Part shown: positions 1 to 7,108 of the stretch, in pieces | Layout: each line of letters begins with the position of its first letter | Numbering within the stretch: the stretch's first letter is position 1 | From: Nitrospinota bacterium | Lineage (GTDB): Bacteria > Nitrospinota_A > UBA7883 > JACRLM01 | DNA length: 33,807 bases | Assembly: GCA_015231995.1 (NCBI GenBank) | Contig: JADGAO010000004.1 | Location: forward strand, 1 to 33,807 | Direction: 5' to 3' | The notes under the pieces: model-generated | Databases searched by the model: none | What the model was told of the DNA's origin: nothing | What the model saw: the letters and a program-made list of their open reading frames with translations, nothing else | Made by a program: the position numbers and the translations under genes

Positions 1-55
1 GAGGTGTTCTTCACCTCGGACTCCCAATCTTAGGGCATTTTGACAAACAAAGATG
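1..55. repeat. 55-bp direct repeat, copy 1
   Basis: These 55 bases recur exactly at 125-179. The unit starts with the short palindrome GAGGTG-TTCTT-CACCTC. The copy may extend left of the window. It lies beyond the 3' end of the cytochrome gene, in DNA with no ORF I can support. Function unknown. Confidence 0.85.
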
Positions 56-58
56 ACA

Positions 59-94
59 ATCCTGATCCTTCGGTCGCAGGGCCTCCCTCAGGAT
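59..94. repeat. palindromic intergenic repeat between the two direct-repeat copies
   Basis: ATCCTGA at 59-65 pairs with TCAGGAT at 88-94. The interior contains GATCCTTCGGTCGCAGGG. I recall this 'atcct...cttcggtcgc...cctcaggat' pattern as a common dispersed intergenic repeat in environmental proteobacteria-like genomes, but I could not check that here. Confidence 0.5.
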
Positions 95-124
95 GACACA
101 CTCTGGAAATTGTTGTTGCTGTCC

Positions 125-179
125 GAGGTGTTCTTCACCTCGGACTCCCAATCTTAGGGCATTTTGACAAACAAAGATG
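125..179. repeat. 55-bp direct repeat, copy 2, with a 10-bp hairpin at its left edge
   Basis: This is an exact copy of 1-55. The four bases before it extend the palindrome, so GTCCGAGGTG (121-130) pairs perfectly with CACCTCGGAC (136-145) around a TTCTT loop. The loop and inner stem recur in reverse complement in the hairpin at 179-201. Confidence 0.85.
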
Positions 180-201
180 GCGGGGTGAAGAACACCCCGC
201 C
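179..201 (-). terminator. possible Rho-independent terminator downstream of the cytochrome gene
   Basis: On the minus strand GGCGGGGTG pairs with CACCCCGCC around TTCTT (9-bp stem), followed by the moderately T-rich ATCTTTGTTTG. It lies about 60 bases past the cytochrome stop codon, in the right orientation. The T-run is interrupted, so it may only be another member of the local hairpin repeat family. Confidence 0.4.
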
Positions 202-259
202 AAGCATCAATGAAAGGCAACGGCGCGAAGGAATTGAAACGCCCACTGGTGGCGTACAG

Positions 260-1402
260 CTACTTCTCCAGCGAGCCTAACGGTATGAGTGTCTGTTCCG
301 TGGCCGACACTAACGGCGCGTAGCTGAGATAGGCGTTGGCGGTAATCGTGACCGGCTCTTTAGGCTTGATGTTGAACATGAACCGGGCCGCTCGGGTTTC
401 GCCGGGGTTGATAGAGCTGTTCTCGATAATCCTTTTGCCGTTGACACATGCGGCGCCTCCGGGCGTGATGACTTTCCCATCCACCCCTGAGATCTTCTTC
501 CCAAACGTCTTTTTCTGGCTCTCCGTCCTGCCATCCGCATCCTTCACGGTCACTTCCAGAATCAGTTCGCGCGGCTGGGTTCCAGTCGGCACGGCGTGGC
601 CGGCACGTGCGTTGGTGACGTCAATATCCACGACATACCGCTCTCCCTTTGAAGGGGCCGACTTGACCAGATGCAGTTTAATCGCCCCTTTCATGGTATC
701 GAGGTTGTGCGAAAGGCTATGGTCGTGAACCTTGCTAGCGGTTGAGGGCTTGATCGCCGGATCCGCCGGAGAGCCGGAAATCCTCGGCATATGGCATCCC
801 TGGCACTGCACGCCTTTGGCGGCGTATCCAGACGTTTTCCACTCGCTGTATGTCGTGGCGGTCTTGACGCCGTGGACGCTTGTTATCTCATGGCAACCGG
901 CGCACAACTCGGACTTGTTGAACCACTCCGCATACGAGGCGGAATGGGCGGGCGATTTGGCGTCTTTCATCGAAGCCCGTTTCTTCCCCGCCACGTCAAG
1001 CTTGAACGGCTCCGGCGACGCCAGGTCCACGCTTTCGATGGAATGGCAGAAATCGCATGTCACCCCCTCGCTTGTGATGGGAAGGGCCGCATCGGCGTCT
1101 TTGGTGGAGATGGTCGTGGGCGCATGGCACTTGAGGCAGGTCTCTTTGGCGGCGCCTTTGGTGGCAAGATACTCCCGGGCGTAGGCCATGCTGAAAATGG
1201 GGTTGGTGAACGACAACGAGTGCAGGGAGCGGGAGAACTCCTCGTAGATGTCCTTGTGGCAAGTCCCGCAGACCTGTGAGCTTGTGAACCCGTGGGCTTC
1301 CACCTTTGCGTCAACGGCGAAGGCAGTGGTGGATATGAAAAGATGCCCCATCAATAGAAAAAGCAGAAGCGTTTTGCCGGCGGTGGTTGAGTGTCTTCTC
1401 AT
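260..1402 (-). CDS. secreted five-heme cytochrome c (cytochrome c554-like)
   Basis: This is a 380-residue periplasmic electron-transfer protein. A signal peptide is visible: basic MRRHSTTAGK, a hydrophobic stretch to about residue 26, and an AFA-V cleavage-like site. Five CXXCH heme-binding motifs follow: CGTCH (45-49), CLKCH (89-93), CDFCH (116-120), CAGCH (167-171) and CQGCH (200-204). Additional histidines could be axial ligands. The C-terminal 130 residues contain GHAVPTGTQPREL, a beta-rich segment seen in several multiheme cytochromes. An in-frame start lies 20 codons upstream, but the ATG at 1402 has a GAGGAGAGA ribosome site just ahead and begins the signal peptide, so I chose it. The sensor kinase gene ends 66 bases upstream on the same strand, so co-transcription is likely. 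Its redox partner and substrate cannot be told from the sequence. Confidence 0.9.
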   Translation of the reverse strand: MRRHSTTAGKTLLLFLLMGHLFISTTAFAVDAKVEAHGFTSSQVCGTCHKDIYEEFSRSLHSLSFTNPIFSMAYAREYLATKGAAKETCLKCHAPTTISTKDADAALPITSEGVTCDFCHSIESVDLASPEPFKLDVAGKKRASMKDAKSPAHSASYAEWFNKSELCAGCHEITSVHGVKTATTYSEWKTSGYAAKGVQCQGCHMPRISGSPADPAIKPSTASKVHDHSLSHNLDTMKGAIKLHLVKSAPSKGERYVVDIDVTNARAGHAVPTGTQPRELILEVTVKDADGRTESQKKTFGKKISGVDGKVITPGGAACVNGKRIIENSSINPGETRAARFMFNIKPKEPVTITANAYLSYAPLVSATEQTLIPLGSLEK

Positions 1403-1468
1403 TCTCTCCTCACTCCAACTGACGTATGAAATAAACATGCGCCGGACACTACGATTCCCCAAAAAACG

Positions 1469-4400
1469 CTATCCCAAAAAACGCCTGACACGCGGGATCA
1501 AATCCTCGGCCATTATGGGTTTGCCGACGAAATCGTCCGCGCCGAGACGGAACGCCTTCTCGCGGCTTTCCATCTGATTGTCGGCGGTTATGATTATAAC
1601 CGGGGTGGAGGCGGTCTCAGGATTCTTTTTGATGGCCTGCAAAAGGTCAAAGCCGCTCATCTTCGGCATCATTATGTCTGTGATTACGATATTCGGACGT
1701 TCGTTTTCCAAAATGCCCAGGGCCTGTTCGCCATCCTCCGCCTCCAGCACGTTAATGCCGATTCTGGCCAGATGCTGTTTGAGCAGGTATCGCACGGGAG
1801 CCTGGTCGTCCACAATCAACGCCACAGGACTGACCGGCGAAAGATTTGCGTAAAACACGCTTCCCCGGCCCTCTTCGGACTCCACGGTCAAATCCCCTCC
1901 CATGGCCGACATAATATCGTGGCTCAAAGGAAGGCCCAACCCTGTGCCCAGCTCCCCCTCCGTTCCCGGCGAAGTGGTTTTTTCCTCGTGCCGGAAGAGG
2001 AACGGAAGGAAGCTCTTCTTTATCCCGACGCCCGTGTCTTGCACGGCGACAATTCCGTTTCCCGGGGCGAACACCCTTACAACCCCTCCCCTCGAGGTGA
2101 ACTTCACGGCGTTCGTGAGAAGGTTTTGCAGTACCTCTACAAACAGGTTGAGGTCCGCGTATAACCTTGACCCGGCCGGAATTTCGTTGGAGAGGGCGAC
2201 TCCCTTGCCAGCCGCCTGCTGGGAGATGTGGGCAAGCGCCATTGTCACCACCACCGACGCGTCGAAAAACCTGAATGCCGGCTTTATTTTGCCTGTCCTG
2301 AGCCTGCTTATGTCCAACAGCTCGTCTATCATATGGATCATGCGATGCCCGCTTTGCAGGACGTGGGTCATGATATCCCTGTTGCGTTCGCTGACTGTCT
2401 CGTCATTTATGACTTCCAACAGGCCGATGATGCTTGCAAACGGAGATTTGAGGTCGTGGGCGACAAGCGAGACGAACTTGTCCTTGAGTTTCGTGGCTTC
2501 CTCCGCCCTCTCTTTGGCCTCCGTAAGCTCCCGCATGATCCTCTGGCGCTCCGTTATATCCGAAAACGCCACCACCACGCCAGTGACCTGGGAGTCATCT
2601 ATCATGGGAGAAGCGATAATGCTGGCGGAGAACATTCCGCCGTCCTTCCTGGTAAGAAGCTCGCCGTCAGCGAGGTGGGTTTGACCAGAGCTGAGAGCTT
2701 TGTAAGCTGGGCAGTCGCATTTTTGTATGGTTGATCCGTCTTCTTTTTTTCCATGGAAACGCCTGTGCACGTCCATCCCCAAAAGCTCCGCTTCAGACCA
2801 TCCGAGAAGCCGTTCGGCTTCCGGGTTCATGAACGTAAGGCGCCCTTCCGAGTCGAGGGCGTAGACGCCCTGCCCTATTACGGAGGTTATTTCGCGTATC
2901 TTCTTCTCGCTCCTCGCCACCGCCTCCTCCGCCTCCTTGCGGTCGGTTATGTCGAAACAGGAGCCTATATAGCCGATGAACTCGCCGGATGATGAAAACC
3001 TCGGAGTTCCGTTGTCCAGCACCCATCTGTACGCCCCATCTTTCCTGCGCAACCGGTACATCATGGAAAAAAATTTCCGGGCGTTAAAGGATTTAATGTA
3101 CATGTCCACACAACGCTCCCGGTCGTGCGGATGGACCCCCTGCGCCCAGCCGTCGCCCATTTCATCCTCCAACGGCCTGCCGGTGAAGTCGAGCCAGCCT
3201 TTGTTGAAGTAATTGCATTTCGCGTCCGTCCCCGACATCCAGATGAGAACGGGCGCGCTGTCGGCGACGAGGCGGAACCGGTTTTCGCTTTCGCGCATGG
3301 CTTCTTCGGCCTTCTTGCGTTCGGTGATGTCGCTGATGACGCCGTGCCAGAGAGTCCCTCCGTCCGCCTCCCGTTCGGGGATCGCGTTGCCGAAAAGCCA
3401 TCGCTCCTCGCTATCGTAACGCTTGAGCCGGAACTCGATCTGCCATGGCGTCAAATCCCGCGCCGACGCCTGCACGGAAGCCATCAGAGGCCCCAAATCG
3501 TCGGGATGCACTGCGGCAAACGCCTTGGCCGCATCCTCGCGCACTTCCTCCGGGCCGACCTGGGCTATATCGCGCAGGGATTCGCTGGCGTAAGGAAAAC
3601 AGAAACTGCCATCCGGGCGCGCCCGGAACTGGTACACAACGCCCGGAACCCGGCTGGCGATTTTATCGAGGCGGTCAAGGGCCTCCTGCCTTTCCTCCTC
3701 TGCCTTCCTGCGTTCCGTGACGTCAATGAACGTGCCAGCCACCAACCCCGTATTCACGCGGAACAGCGTGCCTTCCACCCATTTATCCAGACGAGCGATG
3801 CGCTCCAGATAACTGTAGGGCTTCCCGGTGCGTTCCACTTCGCCGAAGATGTCGAGCCATTTCCTGTCCAGGCCGGGGATCGTCGCATACGCCTTTTTCC
3901 CCACGACATCTTCCTTTTTCGAGTTAAGTATCCTTAAGCACTCATCGTTTACTTCGATCGTGATGTAATCGACAGGATGCCCCTGTTCGTCGAAGACCAT
4001 TTTGTTGAGCGCAAAACCGCTCACCATTTTTTCAAACAGATTGCGGAATTTTTCTTCGCTCTCTTTGAGGGCCTGCTCCGTCCGCTTGCGCTCGGTGGCG
4101 TCGCGCACCAGAGCCAGAATGCGCGTCTGGCCGCCAATGTACGCAAATCGAAGGCTTACCTCGACCCAAAACAAATGTCCGTCGCGGGCGCGCGCCAGCC
4201 AGTCGAAAGTCTGCGGTTCCCGGCTCGCCAACCCGATTTTTTCAGCGGCCTCGACGGACGAATATGGGGGTATGCCGGCGCTAAGGTCGTCCGGGCCGCA
4301 GGCAAGCGCTTCTTCGCGGGTAAACCCGTACATCTCGCACATGCGGGGATTGACGTCTATGATTCTCCCGGTTTGGGCGTCGTGAATGAATATCGCGTCA

Positions 4401-6097
4401 TTGACGGCGCTGAATATCTCGCGGAATTTCTTCTCGCTCTCTTCCAGAGCTTTCTCCGCCAGCCTGCGTTCGGTGATGTCCTGGAGGGCTGTGACCCTGA
4501 TCCGCCGCCCCCCAAATTCCATCATCCGGGCGCGAATCTCGATGGGGAAGAATGAGCCGTCTTTCCTCATTCCCATAATCTCGTACGGTTTCTCGTAACC
4601 GGCGGCGATGTTGGCGGCAACGATTGCGTGGTAATCGGGCGCGGTCAGCTCCAGCGCGTTTCTTCCGGCAAGCTCCTCGACCGTTTCATACCCGAACATC
4701 CCCAGAAAGGCCCGGTTGACGTCAATAAAACGGCCCTGCTCGCTGATGGCGATCCCCTCGAACGACGCCTCGGCCAACTGCCGGAACCTCTGCTCGCTCT
4801 CCCTTAGTTTCTCTTCGGCGATTTTTCTTTTTCCCACCTCATCGGCGAGTTTGTCGCGGGAGCCGGTCGTCGTTCTCAGATTAACCGCCATCTGGTTGAA
4901 GGCCATGGCAAGGCTTCCCAACTCGTCGCTGGATAATTCCTCCATATGGATGTCGTAATCGCCATCGCCGATACGTTTGGCGTATTTTTCCATCCGCGCC
5001 ACCGGCCGGGCCATCCGCCAGCCAAAGTACATTGCGGACAGCCCCATGAGCGCGATAAGAACGCTTCCCGCCAACGCGATCTCCCGCGTGCGCTTCCATG
5101 ATTCGGAGATGGCCTCGCCAAGACCCTGCGAAATGACGACGAACCATGGCTCCCCCTGGTTGCCCAACTGGTGCTCTATGGAACCCGCAGAGCCGCTGAA
5201 CCCGTATTCCCCTGCGTCGTTAGCCATCTTCACAGGCGCGTAGCCTGTCAGCGTCTGCCCCCCTGTGTCTTTGAAAATAATGGAGCCGGAAGCCCTGGCC
5301 CCCAGTTTTTCCACAAGGGCGGACGGGGCGTCGCCGGTGAGCGGCCTGACTCCTGGCGCAAGAACGATTTGACCGTTGCCTCTTACTATCATCAGTTTGC
5401 CTGTGGCGCCGGGGCGGAAACTTTCTATGACCTTATTCAATGTCGAGGTGATGTCATGGTTGCATTTAAGCCTCCCGATAACCTCGCCGCCTTCCACAAC
5501 CGGGATGGTGACTCCGATGACGTAACCATTAGAGCTTGCGTCGTATCCCCGGTCTTCAAAAAACCCGCGCCCCCTGCCGCCGTCACCGGTAGCCATCCAC
5601 CAAGATTTGTGGTGAGGGGCAAGGACGGGAGGATGCTTCATGGTGGCGATGATGACGCCGTATTTGTTTGTGAGGAAAATCTCGCCGTATTCGCCGGGGA
5701 ACTCCCGTTCGTGCTCCCTGAAATACTCCGCGACTGCGTTTGTCGTGTATGGCCGCACAAACTGGTCGTCCTCCTTTTTTGCCTGTGTCCACGCCTCGTT
5801 AAGGCGCGCTATCTCCATTCGCCTTTTGTCCAAGGAGAGTTGGGCAAACTGGCTGTTGCTCTCCGCAAGAGCGTTGATGACGACGTGAGACCGCGAGAGA
5901 ACGGAGGCTATGTGGGCTTTTTCTTTAAGAGTAATGGATATGCGCTCTGCTCGCTCCAACGCGGTTTGTTCGAAAAATATTTTCTGGACATGGATATCGG
6001 CGTCGCGGGCTTCGATGAAATACAGAACGGATATGGCGAGCAGGAAGGCGCCGCCTATCCCGAAAATGGCGAAAGCGAACTTATACTGCAGTTTCAT
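1469..6097 (-). CDS. membrane-bound hybrid sensor histidine kinase with Cache, HAMP, six PAS domains and a receiver
   Basis: This 1542-residue signalling protein probably senses an extracytoplasmic ligand and several cytoplasmic cues. Order: transmembrane helix (5-28), periplasmic Cache-like sensor (about 30-335), transmembrane helix (337-360), HAMP (360-412), PAS domains at about 434, 553, 680, 810, 937 and 1063, most closed by a DITERR/DVTERR-type end. HisKA has the phospho-accepting His1214 in AHDLKSP. The HATPase has the N-box NLLTNAVKF, D1354 in DTGVGI and GTGLGL at 1384-1389. A receiver follows with D1430/D1431, phospho-acceptor D1474 (TDIMMP), T1504 and K1526. All catalytic residues are present. 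No separate response regulator or DNA-binding output gene lies in the window. The cytochrome gene follows directly. I see no strong ribosome site before the ATG, but it begins the first membrane helix. Confidence 0.93.
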   Translation of the reverse strand: MKLQYKFAFAIFGIGGAFLLAISVLYFIEARDADIHVQKIFFEQTALERAERISITLKEKAHIASVLSRSHVVINALAESNSQFAQLSLDKRRMEIARLNEAWTQAKKEDDQFVRPYTTNAVAEYFREHEREFPGEYGEIFLTNKYGVIIATMKHPPVLAPHHKSWWMATGDGGRGRGFFEDRGYDASSNGYVIGVTIPVVEGGEVIGRLKCNHDITSTLNKVIESFRPGATGKLMIVRGNGQIVLAPGVRPLTGDAPSALVEKLGARASGSIIFKDTGGQTLTGYAPVKMANDAGEYGFSGSAGSIEHQLGNQGEPWFVVISQGLGEAISESWKRTREIALAGSVLIALMGLSAMYFGWRMARPVARMEKYAKRIGDGDYDIHMEELSSDELGSLAMAFNQMAVNLRTTTGSRDKLADEVGKRKIAEEKLRESEQRFRQLAEASFEGIAISEQGRFIDVNRAFLGMFGYETVEELAGRNALELTAPDYHAIVAANIAAGYEKPYEIMGMRKDGSFFPIEIRARMMEFGGRRIRVTALQDITERRLAEKALEESEKKFREIFSAVNDAIFIHDAQTGRIIDVNPRMCEMYGFTREEALACGPDDLSAGIPPYSSVEAAEKIGLASREPQTFDWLARARDGHLFWVEVSLRFAYIGGQTRILALVRDATERKRTEQALKESEEKFRNLFEKMVSGFALNKMVFDEQGHPVDYITIEVNDECLRILNSKKEDVVGKKAYATIPGLDRKWLDIFGEVERTGKPYSYLERIARLDKWVEGTLFRVNTGLVAGTFIDVTERRKAEEERQEALDRLDKIASRVPGVVYQFRARPDGSFCFPYASESLRDIAQVGPEEVREDAAKAFAAVHPDDLGPLMASVQASARDLTPWQIEFRLKRYDSEERWLFGNAIPEREADGGTLWHGVISDITERKKAEEAMRESENRFRLVADSAPVLIWMSGTDAKCNYFNKGWLDFTGRPLEDEMGDGWAQGVHPHDRERCVDMYIKSFNARKFFSMMYRLRRKDGAYRWVLDNGTPRFSSSGEFIGYIGSCFDITDRKEAEEAVARSEKKIREITSVIGQGVYALDSEGRLTFMNPEAERLLGWSEAELLGMDVHRRFHGKKEDGSTIQKCDCPAYKALSSGQTHLADGELLTRKDGGMFSASIIASPMIDDSQVTGVVVAFSDITERQRIMRELTEAKERAEEATKLKDKFVSLVAHDLKSPFASIIGLLEVINDETVSERNRDIMTHVLQSGHRMIHMIDELLDISRLRTGKIKPAFRFFDASVVVTMALAHISQQAAGKGVALSNEIPAGSRLYADLNLFVEVLQNLLTNAVKFTSRGGVVRVFAPGNGIVAVQDTGVGIKKSFLPFLFRHEEKTTSPGTEGELGTGLGLPLSHDIMSAMGGDLTVESEEGRGSVFYANLSPVSPVALIVDDQAPVRYLLKQHLARIGINVLEAEDGEQALGILENERPNIVITDIMMPKMSGFDLLQAIKKNPETASTPVIIITADNQMESREKAFRLGADDFVGKPIMAEDLIPRVRRFLG

Positions 6098-6192
6098 ATT
6101 TAAATGCCATTAAAAATCAAACGGGTTTAAGTCCGCTGATACCCCTGGACAGGTATGAACCCCTTTAATGATCACGGGTATTGCAGTCTCAT

Positions 6193-6220
6193 TTTATAAC
6201 ATTTCGGCATAGCATGTAAG
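6193..6220 (-). promoter_or_regulatory. possible promoter for the sensor kinase gene
   Basis: On the minus strand CTTACA (6220-6215) and TATAAA (6198-6193) are 16 bases apart, about 95 bases upstream of the kinase ATG. The match to sigma-70 is fair, not strong. The leader between contains short inverted repeats such as ATACC/GGTAT. Confidence 0.3.
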
Positions 6221-6332
6221 ACTGACTGACGCCGTTCAGCCTGAAAAAGACCAGACGGAGGCGTTCAAACAGTGGTTCGGTGACAGCAAGGTTGTGGACG
6301 AGGATGGGAAGGGAAGTTTGTCGAAGCCTTAA
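6213..6332 (+). pseudogene. remnant of a phage-type polyvalent-protein domain
   Basis: The open frame has no start codon and ends at TAA 6330-6332. It encodes TEAFKQWFGDSKVVDEDGKG. I recognise F-x-x-WFGDSKVVDxxG as the opening of domains in phage and plasmid polyvalent proteins (ART-PolyVal-like), where it normally continues into a 'LVVYHGT' stretch that is absent here. The scrap lies between the kinase gene and the tRNA fragment, on the chromosomal side of the proposed junction. It suggests an earlier phage insertion at this tRNA. Identification rests on about 20 residues. Confidence 0.5.
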
Positions 6333-6407
6333 TTTTCCGCCAACTGCTTATACTTTGCTCACATTAAAAGCTCGTGAATCTTCTAATCGCGCAACGCTTT
6401 GATTAAA

Positions 6408-6452
6408 TGGTGCCCCCGGCGTGATTCGAACACGCGGCCTACGGATTAGGAA
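6408..6452 (-). other. 3' half of tRNA-Arg(CCU), probable attachment site (left end of an integrated island)
   Basis: The minus strand carries anticodon loop TTCCTAA (anticodon CCT), the 3' anticodon strand TCCGT, a variable region, a complete T-arm (GCGTG / TTCGAAT / CACGC), the 3' acceptor strand CGGGGGC, discriminator A and encoded CCA. Upstream, the bases that should pair with the anticodon stem read GATGA instead of ACGGA. No D-arm or GCCCCCG strand follows, so the tRNA is cut at the anticodon loop. That is a typical crossover point for tRNA-targeting tyrosine recombinases. The CCA end points left, so the displaced 3' half marks the left boundary and the island lies to the right. Confidence 0.75.
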
Positions 6453-6576
6453 TCATCGGTCTATGGAATATCCACAACACTGCATAACAAGCTACAACGC
6501 TTAACAACAATTAATTCATAGTGATAAATCAATTCAAGGTCAAGGCTATTGTTGTGACCTGTTGTCATTTATCTTG

Positions 6577-6592
6577 GTGAACTTAAGTTTAC
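6577..6592. promoter_or_regulatory. GTGAAC-N4-GTTCAC palindrome, copy 1 (one mismatch)
   Basis: Reads GTGAAC-TTAA-GTTTAC, one base from perfect symmetry. It belongs to the four-copy family also at 7071, 20819 and 31248. No clear promoter is visible around it. Confidence 0.45.
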
Positions 6593-6614
6593 CCTCTCTG
6601 TTTTGAGATTAAAA

Positions 6615-6638
6615 GGGTGGCCTATAACATTGCCACCC
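6615..6638 (-). terminator. Rho-independent terminator-like hairpin at the end of the leftward operon
   Basis: On the minus strand GGGTGGC pairs with GCCACCC (7-bp perfect stem, 10-base loop), followed directly by TTTTAATC. It would end transcription arriving from the addA-like gene and the small ORF at 6921-7058. The T-run is short. Confidence 0.5.
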
Positions 6639-6920
6639 AATGCCATGTCTCGATGGTTTCCCGGAAACGCCATCGTGAAGTTCTCACCTTGCCAGCGAAA
6701 ACCCGCTGTAAGCTGGAGACATACCCGGAGCTAATCCACCTCAATCCTCCTATTGGAACTAATGCTGGCAGTGGTATTTGGAAGCGATCTCAAAAACAGC
6801 ATTGCAATTGCTAAATGCCAAGTATCTCAGTCATGCCTCCTTTTTTATCTCTACTGTCTTATCACCTGTTACGGCCATAAGCACCCGTGCACTATACCCT
6901 TTATCTACATGACGTTCTCC

Positions 6921-7058
6921 TCACTGGTGTAAGCAGTTTATTTGCCATCCGGGTATAGCATCCGTAGTTACTACGTTTTTGTGCATTCTGTCACTAACAT
7001 CGTATACAAATACCTTCCCGTTCCTGTTACGGGTAATCTCGTATAATACATTTTCCAT
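6921..7058 (-). CDS. small ORF of 45 codons with strong ribosome site, possibly a longer gene cut by a UGA
   Basis: The predicted peptide begins MENVLYEITRNRNGKVFVY and ends INCLHQ. I do not recognise it. A clear GAGGAG site sits 6 bases before the ATG. The GTGAAC-type palindrome at 7071-7086 lies immediately upstream of that site. After the TGA at 6921-6923 the same frame stays open for 29 more codons to TGA at 6831-6833. The original product may therefore have been about 74 residues, with a nonsense change, or there may be readthrough. The gene follows the addA-like stop by about 50 bases on the same strand and precedes the hairpin at 6615-6638. Its role is unknown. Confidence 0.5.
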   Translation of the reverse strand: MENVLYEITRNRNGKVFVYDVSDRMHKNVVTTDAIPGWQINCLHQ

Positions 7059-7070
7059 CACCAACTCCTC

Positions 7071-7086
7071 GTGAACTTATGTTCAA
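7071..7086. promoter_or_regulatory. GTGAAC-N4-GTTCAC palindrome, copy 2 (one mismatch)
   Basis: Reads GTGAAC-TTAT-GTTCAA, with the GAAC-N4-GTTC core intact. It lies between the addA-like stop (7109) and the ribosome site of the 45-codon ORF, where a bound repressor could block that gene's transcription. Confidence 0.5.
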
Positions 7087-7108
7087 AATTTTAGCGAACG
7101 ATGGGTCA

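Larger units (their letters stand above)
6453..6830. other. island left end, no supported gene
   Basis: This 378-base stretch is AT-rich just inside the att site. It holds one GTGAAC-type palindrome (6577-6592) and a terminator-like hairpin (6615-6638). On the minus strand a good ribosome site (AAGGAGG) precedes an ATG at 6834, but that frame stops after seven codons, and another frame is broken by two stops. It looks like decayed small genes. A 65-codon plus-strand frame at 6617-6814 has no ribosome site and I do not accept it. Confidence 0.5.

Noticed and set aside
1..201. CRISPR-like array
   Set aside because: Only two repeat copies, each palindromic and 55 bases long, with no regular spacers and no cas genes.
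5171..6103. A 310-codon plus-strand frame, and similar long frames at 3125-4555
   Set aside because: They are antisense shadows of the GC-rich histidine kinase gene, whose domains are unambiguous.
6617..6814. A 65-codon plus-strand frame
   Set aside because: No ribosome site, overlaps a terminator-like hairpin, and the peptide has no recognisable features.
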